Shown here in pieces: positions 6,852 through 12,212 of a DNA stretch of 12,212 nt; positions within the stretch are counted from its first letter, which is position 1, and every line of letters starts with the position of its first letter. The notes beneath the pieces are model-generated. The model did not search any database, was not told the DNA's origin, and worked only from the letters and a program-made list of their open reading frames with translations. The stretch is taken from assembly GCA_012274205.1 (NCBI GenBank), contig JAAOZY010000424.1, positions 1-12,212 of the forward strand, read 5' to 3'. This DNA comes from Betaproteobacteria bacterium. GTDB lineage: Bacteria; Pseudomonadota; Gammaproteobacteria; Burkholderiales; SG8-39. The position numbers and the translations under genes were made by a program.

Positions 6852-8549
6852 ATGTCGACGAGCAGTCGCGCAATGCTGGACCGGATTTTCCCGTTTCTTG
6901 CCTGGCCCCGGCCGGGCAAGAGCAGCCTGCGCGACGACCTGCTCGCCGGGATCACCGTCGCGCTGGTCGTCATTCCCCAATCGCTCGCCTACGCCCAGCT
7001 CGCCGGCGTTCCGGCCTATTACGGCCTGTACGCGTCACTGCTGCCTTCGATCGTGGGCGTGCTGTTCGGCTCCTCAGCACAGTTGTCGACCGGGCCGGTC
7101 GCCATGACGTCGCTGCTGACCGCGGCCAGCATCGCGCCGCTCGCCCCGCTGGGCAGCGACGCCTTCATCGCGCACGCGGTGCTGCTCGCGCTGCTGTCCG
7201 GCCTGTTCCAGGTCGGTTTCGGCCTGCTGCGCATGGGCATGGCGATCAACCTGCTGTCGCAGCCGGTGCTGATGGGCTTCATCAACGCCGCCGCCATCAT
7301 CATCGCGCTGGCGCAGCTGCCGCCGCTGGTCGGAATGTCGTCGCGGCAGACTTCGCATTTCCTGCTCGACACCTGGCATGTGATCGTCAATCTCGATCTG
7401 ATGCACGAGGTCTCGCTCATGTTCGGCGCGGGGGCGATGGCCCTGCTGCTTGCGTTCAAGCGTTACGCCGCCAAGGTCCCGGGCGTGCTGATCACGGCCG
7501 TGCTGCTGACCGCGACCAGCTATGCCATCGGCTTTTCCGACATGGGCGGCCGGGTGGTCGGCGCGATTCCGAGCGGCGTACCCAGCTTCGTCGTTCCGAG
7601 CGTCGACTGGGAAACGACCAAGGAACTGCTGCCGGCTGCTTTCGTGATCGCACTTATCAGCTTCATGGAAGCGATGTCCAGTTGCAAGGTCATCGCCATC
7701 AAGACCAAGCGCCCCTGGAATGAAAACCAGGAACTCATTGGCCAGGGTCTGGCCAAGATCGCGGCGGCATTCAATCACACCATGCCGGTAAGCGGGTCCT
7801 TCTCCCGCTCCGCCCTGAACCTGCAGTCCAACGCGCGCAGCGGGATATCGGGGATCGTCACTGCCATGGTCGTGCTGCTGACCTTGCTGTTCTTCACGCC
7901 CCTGTTGTATCACCTGCCCAAGCCGGTGCTGGCGGCGATCATCATGGTGGCGGTGTTCAATCTGATCAATTTCCAGAGTTTTCGCCGGGCGTGGCGCGCG
8001 AGCCGTGACGATGGAATCGCGGCAGTGATCACCTTCGTTACGACACTGCTGTTTGCACCCAATATTCAGGACGGAATACTGTCCGGAATCATCGTCTCGC
8101 TCTGTCTGCATCTGTACCGCGGCATGCGCCCGCGCATCGCCATTGCGAGCCTGCACGAGGACGGAACGCTGCGCGACGCCGAACGCTTCGGACTGCCGCC
8201 GGTGCATGCAGCGATAGGCATCGTGCGCCTGGACGCGTCCCTGAACTTCGTCACCGCGGCGGCCCTCGAGGATGCGGTGCTCAAGCTCGAGCGCGACAAG
8301 CCCCGGCTCAAGTTCCTCCTGCTGACGGCCAGCGGCATCAACGACCTGGATGCGACCGGAGCCGAATTGCTGTTCAAACTGGCCGAGCGCCTGCATCAGA
8401 ACGGCATCACTCTGGCGCTGAGCGCCGCAAAGAAACAGGTGCAGGACGTGATCGGAAAGACGGGGCTGGACGCCATGATCGGCGCGGACAACATCTACGC
8501 CACCGACCTTCTCGCCGTGCAGGGACTGCTCGCGCGCGTGGATGCGTGA
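6852..8549 (+). CDS. SulP family anion transporter with C-terminal STAS domain
   Basis: This is an inner-membrane transporter of the SulP (SLC26-like) family, probably taking up sulfate; some bacterial relatives carry bicarbonate or dicarboxylates instead. The protein is 565 residues, normal for the family. The N-terminal signature runs from about 45 to 90: PQSLAYAQLAGVP, GLYASLLPSIVG, then GSSAQLSTGPVAM. Many hydrophobic segments follow to about 420. The PVSGSFSRSALN motif lies at 312-323, and residues 450-565 form a STAS domain with NDLDATGAE at 497-505, where the Thr is at the usual phosphorylatable position. The start at 6852 gives a short cytoplasmic lead; the ATG at 6873 is an alternative, and neither has a strong Shine-Dalgarno site. 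It is divergent from glcD and convergent with a TauE/SafE operon, which suits sulfur-anion handling but does not prove the substrate. Confidence 0.92.
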   Translation: MSTSSRAMLDRIFPFLAWPRPGKSSLRDDLLAGITVALVVIPQSLAYAQLAGVPAYYGLYASLLPSIVGVLFGSSAQLSTGPVAMTSLLTAASIAPLAPLGSDAFIAHAVLLALLSGLFQVGFGLLRMGMAINLLSQPVLMGFINAAAIIIALAQLPPLVGMSSRQTSHFLLDTWHVIVNLDLMHEVSLMFGAGAMALLLAFKRYAAKVPGVLITAVLLTATSYAIGFSDMGGRVVGAIPSGVPSFVVPSVDWETTKELLPAAFVIALISFMEAMSSCKVIAIKTKRPWNENQELIGQGLAKIAAAFNHTMPVSGSFSRSALNLQSNARSGISGIVTAMVVLLTLLFFTPLLYHLPKPVLAAIIMVAVFNLINFQSFRRAWRASRDDGIAAVITFVTTLLFAPNIQDGILSGIIVSLCLHLYRGMRPRIAIASLHEDGTLRDAERFGLPPVHAAIGIVRLDASLNFVTAAALEDAVLKLERDKPRLKFLLLTASGINDLDATGAELLFKLAERLHQNGITLALSAAKKQVQDVIGKTGLDAMIGADNIYATDLLAVQGLLARVDA

Positions 8550-8560
8550 AGCGCGTCGTG

Positions 8561-8574
8561 GCGCGCTAGCGCGC
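8561..8574. repeat. 14-bp perfect palindrome between convergent genes
   Basis: GCGCGCTAGCGCGC reads the same on both strands and includes the TAG stop of the TIGR02186-like gene (8566-8568), 12 bp after the SulP stop. It could form a short G+C stem with a CTAG loop in either transcript and help end transcription, but there is no T-run on either side. It may simply reflect GC-rich sequence at a stop codon. Confidence 0.4.
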
Positions 8575-9318
8575 GCGGCGGTACGGAATCGCGTTCAGCG
8601 CAAAACCGAGCAGCATGGCCAGAAGCGTGAACAGGCTGCCGAACAGCCATGCGTTGTCGTGCGCCGCGTTCCACACCCAGCGCTCGATGCCGGACAGGCG
8701 CACCCTGAATTGCCCGACATTGCGGCCGACCACCTTGCCGGATTTCACCACCAGCGTCTCGACCGTGTAGGTTCCGGTCTGTAGATCGCCCGGCAATCGC
8801 ATGTCGGCGATGAACAGCCGGTTGCCGAACACTTTGATCGCGCTGTCGTCTTCGATGTAATAGCCTTGTCTTTCCTTGATCCGGAAGAATGCCATGCGCC
8901 AGTCCTCCTCGGCGTGTGCCTTCAATTGCGGCGCAACGTGTACCGGCACGCCTTCCAGGACCAGCCCGTACTTATTCTGCTCTTCCGGCGGCAGGATCGA
9001 ATCGATCGGCGCAGTGGAGTACAGATACAGCAGGCTGGGCGCGCCTTCCAGGCTCGCCGTCTCGCCTTCCACCCAGAACGGGCCGATCCTGGTTTCGCGC
9101 GACAGCTTGGCTACCTGCTTCGGCCCAACCAGCTTGATGATGACGTCGGCCGGTCCGCGGATCGAGCCCACCTCCTTCAGCTTGGTACCGGTGAAATCGG
9201 TGGTGATGTCGATTTCGCTGGGCGCCGGAGCGACCACCAGTGGTTCATCGGCCCATGCCGGGCCGCACAGCATCCAGCCCGCAAAGAACAAGGCACGGCG
9301 CAGCCAACCGCCCATCAT
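8566..9318 (-). CDS. TIGR02186 / Alph_Pro_TM-like exported protein with one C-terminal membrane anchor
   Basis: The product is 250 residues of unknown biochemical function. It starts with a signal peptide ending near AWA at 21-23. A soluble, beta-rich periplasmic region follows (about 24-220), and then one hydrophobic segment (about 224-242) before a basic YRRAR tail. This layout and the opening PSEIDITTDFTGTKLKEVG recall the conserved TIGR02186 putative transmembrane family, often found beside TauE/SafE permeases, as here. Its ATG overlaps the stop of the tauE-like gene (ATGA at 9318-9315), so the two are translationally coupled. A role as a periplasmic partner of the permease is inference from this pairing. 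A second Met is the next codon (9315), so the exact start is uncertain by one residue. Confidence 0.82.
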   Translation of the reverse strand: MMGGWLRRALFFAGWMLCGPAWADEPLVVAPAPSEIDITTDFTGTKLKEVGSIRGPADVIIKLVGPKQVAKLSRETRIGPFWVEGETASLEGAPSLLYLYSTAPIDSILPPEEQNKYGLVLEGVPVHVAPQLKAHAEEDWRMAFFRIKERQGYYIEDDSAIKVFGNRLFIADMRLPGDLQTGTYTVETLVVKSGKVVGRNVGQFRVRLSGIERWVWNAAHDNAWLFGSLFTLLAMLLGFALNAIPYRRAR

Positions 9319-10244
9319 TGCAGCTCGACCGTTATGCTGTGGATATGCGCAGGCGGCAGCACCAGCGTCACCACCATCTTGACCGCGACCGCGACCACCA
9401 CCAGCGCAAGTATCAGGCGCAGCTTTTCCGCCGGCAGGCGCGCACCCAGCCCAGCCCCGAGTTTGGTCCCGAGCACCGAGCCCAGGATCAGGATCAGCGC
9501 AAGAAACGGGTCGACGGCATGATTGACGCCGGCCTGCATGATGCTAACCGCGGCGGTGGTGAACAGCAGCTGGAACAGGGATGTGCCGACCACGATCTTG
9601 GTCGGCATCTTGAGCAGGTAGATCATGACGGGCACCATGATGAAGCCGCCGCCCACGCCCATCAGCGAAGTCATGATGCCGACCGCCGCGCCCAGCAGCA
9701 GCGGCCCCAGCGCCGACATGCTCACGCCGGAAACCGGGTACCGGGTTTGCCAGGGCAGGCGTTCCATCCAGGTCCTGCCGCTTGATTTCGACGCGGCCGG
9801 CGCAGTCGTCTTGCCCGGCGCCCCCTTGCGAAACACCGCACGCAGCGACTCGATCAGCATGCTCACGCCGATGAAGCCGAGCAGGATGACGTACAGAAAC
9901 ACAACCACGTTGCCGAACTGGCCGGCGCGCAGCAGCACCTTGGCAAGATAGACGCCGAAGCCGCCGCCGAGCCAGCTGCCGATCAGCAAAATGAAGCCCA
10001 TCTTGAAATCGATGTTGCCGTGGCGCCAATGCAGGTAGCTCGCGCCCGAAGCGGTGCCGGCCATCTGCGCCGCGCCGCTGGACACCGCTACAATGGGCGG
10101 AATGCCGGTGAATATGAGCAGCGGCGTAATCAGAAAGCCGCCGCCTACCCCGACCAGGCCGGAGAGGAAGCCAACCAGGGCGCCATAGGACGAGATCAGG
10201 ACGATATTGACGTCCATATGCGCAATCGGCAGGAAGAATTCCAT
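9315..10244 (-). CDS. TauE/SafE family sulfite/anion exporter-like permease
   Basis: This is a 309-residue inner-membrane protein of the TauE/SafE (formerly DUF81) family, whose members are linked to export of sulfite, sulfoacetate or related organosulfur compounds. The two-fold internal repeat typical of the family is plain: GVGGGFLITPLLI at 32-44 and GVGGGFIMVPVMIY at 196-209, each opening a group of about four hydrophobic helices. A hydrophilic loop at about 138-170 separates the halves. The frame is open upstream to 10370, but the start at 10244 gives MEFFLPIAHMDVNIV, a familiar opening for this subfamily; the ATG at 10217 is an alternative. Neither has a clear Shine-Dalgarno site. It is the first gene of a two-gene operon with the TIGR02186-like gene. 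The substrate cannot be read from sequence. Confidence 0.9.
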   Translation of the reverse strand: MEFFLPIAHMDVNIVLISSYGALVGFLSGLVGVGGGFLITPLLIFTGIPPIVAVSSGAAQMAGTASGASYLHWRHGNIDFKMGFILLIGSWLGGGFGVYLAKVLLRAGQFGNVVVFLYVILLGFIGVSMLIESLRAVFRKGAPGKTTAPAASKSSGRTWMERLPWQTRYPVSGVSMSALGPLLLGAAVGIMTSLMGVGGGFIMVPVMIYLLKMPTKIVVGTSLFQLLFTTAAVSIMQAGVNHAVDPFLALILILGSVLGTKLGAGLGARLPAEKLRLILALVVVAVAVKMVVTLVLPPAHIHSITVELQ

Positions 10245-10287
10245 GGAAATGGCAGCGTTCGAAAAAAGAAGGGTGAAGCGAGCCGCC

Positions 10288-10293
10288 ATTTTA
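10288..10293 (-). promoter_or_regulatory. Possible -10 box for the tauE-like operon
   Basis: On the minus strand GGGTAAAATGGCGG contains TAAAAT, 5 of 6 to the -10 consensus, about 44 bases upstream of the proposed ATG at 10244. No convincing -35 box lies 16-18 bp further up. If used, it would rule out the longer start at 10370 and support 10244. Confidence 0.3.
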
Positions 10294-10320
10294 CCCTTTG
10301 GCGGGCGCTTCTCCGCGCGC

Positions 10321-10935
10321 ATGGCGCAGCATTTCCTTATGGCCGCCGGAATATTTCTGATGGCGCTCATTCCCGGATGCGGCGGCGGCGTACCGAAACT
10401 GCCGCCGCTGGCGGCCGATGCCGTGGTCCTGGCCTACGGCGACAGCCTCAGCTTCGGCACCGGCGCACAAACCGAAGCGAGCTATCCGGCCGTGCTCGAA
10501 AAGCTTATCGGGCGCAAGGTCTGGAGCGCAGGCGTCCCGGGCGAAGTGAGCGCGGCCGGGCTCGCGCGCCTGCCTTCCGCACTCGATTACTATCAGCCGC
10601 AGCTGCTGATCCTGTGCCATGGCGGCAACGACTTCCTGCACAAGCTCGGCGATGCCCAGGCAGCAGACAACCTGCGCGCCATGGTGCGCCTCGCCAGGCA
10701 GCGCAACATAGACGTGCTGCTCATCGGCGTGCCCAAGCCGGGGCTGTTTCCCTCGCCCCCGGATTTCTACGCCGGGATCGCCAAGGAATTCGGCCTGCCT
10801 TATGAGGGCACAGCGCTGAAGGAAATCCTGCGCGACAACGAATTGAAATCCGACATCGCTCACCCCAACGCGACGGGTTATTCCAGACTCGCGGGGGCGG
10901 TGGCCGCGCTATTGAAGAAAAGCGGCGCGATCTGA
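10321..10935 (+). CDS. SGNH/GDSL hydrolase, TesA-like arylesterase, probable lipoprotein
   Basis: From 10321 this encodes 204 residues, close to TesA-type esterases/lysophospholipases. The four SGNH blocks are present: GDS with Ser42, block II Gly in GVPGE (residue 74), Asn103 in HGGNDF, and a DxxH catalytic pair, Asp178 and His181 in SDIAHPN. A hydrophobic start followed by LIPGC (Cys20) and a GGG tether suggests a lipoprotein signal and attachment to a periplasm-facing membrane. Expected activity is hydrolysis of ester or thioester bonds of lipids or aryl esters. The start is uncertain. The ATG at 10321 has no Shine-Dalgarno site, whereas the in-frame ATG at 10243 is preceded by AGGAAGAA but would give a long basic lead of 26 extra residues overlapping the tauE-like start. 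It is divergent from the tauE-like gene and 65 bp ahead of the SDR gene. Confidence 0.88.
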   Translation: MAQHFLMAAGIFLMALIPGCGGGVPKLPPLAADAVVLAYGDSLSFGTGAQTEASYPAVLEKLIGRKVWSAGVPGEVSAAGLARLPSALDYYQPQLLILCHGGNDFLHKLGDAQAADNLRAMVRLARQRNIDVLLIGVPKPGLFPSPPDFYAGIAKEFGLPYEGTALKEILRDNELKSDIAHPNATGYSRLAGAVAALLKKSGAI

Positions 10936-10990
10936 GTGCCCGCCCGGCAGCAACCCTCAGGGGGTGCGAAAATCGCGGCTCGACTCAACC

Positions 10991-10996
10991 AGGAGG
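10991..10996 (+). promoter_or_regulatory. Strong Shine-Dalgarno site of the SDR gene
   Basis: AGGAGG lies 4 bases before the ATG at 11001, the best ribosome-binding site in the window, and fixes the SDR start. Confidence 0.8.
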
Positions 10997-11000
10997 CAGC

Positions 11001-11756
11001 ATGTTCGATCTGAGCGGAAAAGTCGCGCTGATCACCGGCTCGACCAAGGGCATAGGCAAATCCATCGCCGAAGAAATGGCCAAGGCGGGTGCCAGGGTGG
11101 TGATCTCCAGCCGCAAGGCCGAGGCCTGCGAGGAAGTGACGCGGGAGCTCACCGCCAAAGGCTGCGCGGCGATATCGATACCGTGCAACATCGCGCACAA
11201 GGAGCAGCTGCAGCAGCTGGTCGACGCGACGATGAAGCACTGGGGAAAGATCGACATCCTGGTGTGTAACGCCGCGGCCAACCCGGTGTACGGACCGACG
11301 GCCCAGGCCGGCGACGAGGTGTTCGACAAGATCATGGGCAACAACATCAAGAGCAACTGGTGGCTGTGCAATATGGTGATTCCGCAGATGGCCGAGCGCA
11401 GGGACGGCGTGGTGATCATCGTCTCCAGCATTGCCGCGCTGAAGGGCAATACCGTAATCGGGCTGTACGGCGTGTCCAAAGCCGCCGACACCGCGCTGGT
11501 GCGCAACTACGCCTGCGAGTGGGGGCCGTCCAACATCCGCGTCAATGCCATCCTGCCCGGCCTGATCAAAACCGATTTCGCGCGCGCCCTGTGGGAAAAC
11601 GAAAAGGCACGCAAGGCGCGCGAAGCGATAACGCCGCTGCGGCGCCTGGGTGAGGCCGAGGAGATCGGCGGCATCGCCGTGTTCCTCGCCTCCAGGGCAG
11701 CCACCTTCATCACCGGGCAGACAATAGTCGCCGACGGCGGCGTGACCATCGCCTGA
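11001..11756 (+). CDS. Short-chain dehydrogenase/reductase (classical SDR, DHRS4-like)
   Basis: This is a 251-residue NAD(P)-dependent oxidoreductase of the classical SDR family. The cofactor motif TGSTKGIG lies at 12-19, and basic residues after beta-2 (SSRKA, 36-40) favour NADP. The structural NAG-type motif appears as CNAAAN at 89-94. The catalytic tetrad is visible: Asn in NNIKS (114-118), Ser143, Tyr156 and Lys160 (YGVSK). The C-terminal part, with PGLIKTDFARALW and DGG near 245-247, is like DHRS4-type carbonyl reductases and bacterial fatty-acid or alcohol SDRs. The substrate is unknown; family members reduce or oxidise a wide range of carbonyls. It follows the esterase gene by 65 bp in the same direction and may be read with it, though it has its own strong Shine-Dalgarno site. 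Confidence 0.93.
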   Translation: MFDLSGKVALITGSTKGIGKSIAEEMAKAGARVVISSRKAEACEEVTRELTAKGCAAISIPCNIAHKEQLQQLVDATMKHWGKIDILVCNAAANPVYGPTAQAGDEVFDKIMGNNIKSNWWLCNMVIPQMAERRDGVVIIVSSIAALKGNTVIGLYGVSKAADTALVRNYACEWGPSNIRVNAILPGLIKTDFARALWENEKARKAREAITPLRRLGEAEEIGGIAVFLASRAATFITGQTIVADGGVTIA

Positions 11757-11765
11757 AGCCGATGC

Positions 11766-11785
11766 CCTGGCTGCCGCCAGCCAGG
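11766..11785 (+). terminator. Hairpin after the SDR gene, possible terminator
   Basis: CCTGGCTG (11766-11773) and CAGCCAGG (11778-11785) form a perfect 8-bp GC-rich stem with a 4-base loop, starting 10 bases after the SDR stop. No T-run follows, so it is either a weak or factor-dependent terminator or an mRNA 3'-end stabiliser. Confidence 0.45.
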
Positions 11786-12163
11786 CAATTGCGCCGGGGA
11801 ATCGTCCGTATATCTTGCTTTTGGATCGACATGATAGGTAATTGCGATTGAGCATTAATTGCCATATTCGGCAACCTAGTTCTCGCAATAGTTAGATCCC
11901 AGGCTGATCTCCATTTTCAAAAGTGATGGATTTCTGCTGATGCAACCGGTTCCCGTTTGCATATCCATGCACTTGCGCGCATCCCGTTGCCAATGCCGCA
12001 ACGACGGCAAACAGTTTTATGCGAATAGTCAATAGCAGCCTTGACAATTGATGCGAAGCTTGTCCCGTAAATTCAGCCGAAATCGAAACGTCACAGGTCT
12101 CACCCGAGATCGCGTGACAGATCTGGTCCTTTGATAACTGCTTAACCGCAAGGGAGATTGGCC
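11786..12163. other. Lower-GC intergenic region, probably regulatory
   Basis: This 378-bp stretch between the SDR gene and the gene at the right edge is visibly richer in A+T than the rest. It holds AATTGC three times (11787-11792, 11840-11845, 11857-11862); the last two extend to TAATTGC as direct repeats 17 bp apart. A TTGACA (12041-12046, plus strand) could be a -35 box, but no good -10 lies 16-18 bp downstream. The minus strand carries a possible small lipoprotein gene, listed separately. No tRNA, CRISPR or mobile element is seen. Confidence 0.45.
11892..12032 (-). CDS. Candidate 46-residue lipoprotein (hypothetical)
   Basis: I do not recognise this gene, but the frame has features of a tiny lipoprotein. 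From a TTG at 12032 it reads MTIRIKLFAVVAALATGCAQ, which gives a basic start, a hydrophobic core and a LATGC lipobox with Cys18. A short polar tail follows, ending in a TAA at 11892. An AAGG lies 6 bases before the TTG. The frame stays open further up to a TTG at 12176, but that longer version overlaps the start of the divergent gene at 12164 and adds a sequence that would bury the signal. A small secreted lipoprotein such as an entericidin-like or phage-type peptide is possible, but a chance frame in AT-richer DNA cannot be excluded. Confidence 0.3.
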   Translation of the reverse strand: MTIRIKLFAVVAALATGCAQVHGYANGNRLHQQKSITFENGDQPGI

Positions 12164-12212
12164 ATGGAACGAACAACGCAAGGCCTCAGTGAAGACTGGC
12201 TATCGGTATGGG
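12164..12212 (+). CDS. Start of a probable YeiH-type putative sulfate exporter (cut by window edge)
   Basis: Only 16 codons are present. The ATG at 12164 follows a good AAGGGAGA ribosome-binding site with 6 bases between, and the peptide reads MERTTQGLSEDWLSVW. The GLSEDWLxVW opening is what I recall from the putative sulfate exporter (YeiH, UPF0324) family just before its first membrane helix. That is pattern recall from very few residues, so the family is tentative although the coding start itself looks sound. If right, it adds to the SulP and TauE/SafE genes in this neighbourhood. Confidence 0.55.
   Translation, partial: MERTTQGLSEDWLSVW

Noticed and set aside
7074..8396. 440-codon minus-strand frame inside the SulP gene
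   Set aside because: Its composition (Gln, Arg, His, Asp rich, no hydrophobic core) is that of a codon-bias shadow of the transporter.
10878..11888. 336-codon minus-strand frame across the SDR gene
   Set aside because: It has no family signal and lies opposite a well-supported SDR with a strong ribosome-binding site.
12041..12069. Plus-strand sigma-70 promoter for the edge gene starting with TTGACA
   Set aside because: The -35 hexamer is perfect, but no acceptable -10 lies 16-18 bp downstream.

Overview
The window is a compact, GC-rich stretch of a bacterial chromosome. Gene content and protein style (three-subunit glycolate oxidase, SulP and TauE/SafE transporters, a TIGR02186-type membrane protein, a TesA-like hydrolase) suggest a betaproteobacterium of the Burkholderiales, Rhodocyclales or Nitrosomonadales kind. 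That placement is inferred from gene style; no rRNA or marker gene is present.

Layout. Positions 1-2713 (minus strand) hold a type I restriction-modification locus: the start of the methylase subunit hsdM, cut by the window edge, and a complete restriction/translocase subunit hsdR. Directly upstream of hsdR in the same direction, with only 2 bp between glcF and hsdR, lies the operon glcD-glcE-glcF (6648 to 2716), encoding the membrane-linked glycolate oxidase that turns glycolate into glyoxylate. A good sigma-70-like promoter lies about 80-100 bp upstream of glcD. The glcD-glcE gap holds an unusual pair of palindromes. Divergent from glcD is a SulP anion transporter with a C-terminal STAS domain (6852-8549). 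It converges on a two-gene minus-strand operon, tauE/safE-like then TIGR02186-like (10244 to 8566), whose genes overlap by 4 bp. Divergent from tauE come a lipoprotein-like SGNH/GDSL esterase (about 10321-10935) and an SDR oxidoreductase (11001-11756). The last 400 bp are less GC-rich and mostly non-coding. They hold a possible tiny lipoprotein gene on the minus strand and, at the very edge, the first 16 codons of a plus-strand gene that looks like a YeiH-type putative sulfate exporter.

How the genes fit together. Glycolate oxidase is a self-contained catabolic module. The SulP, TauE/SafE, TIGR02186 and probable YeiH genes form a loose neighbourhood for sulfur oxyanion movement, perhaps sulfate uptake with sulfite or sulfate export, although SulP proteins can also carry bicarbonate or other anions. 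The restriction locus looks like an accessory insertion placed behind glcF, possibly relying on glc read-through for its expression. I do not see a clearly new biological system. The strongest leads are the glcD-glcE palindromic element, the glc-hsd junction and the candidate small lipoprotein.
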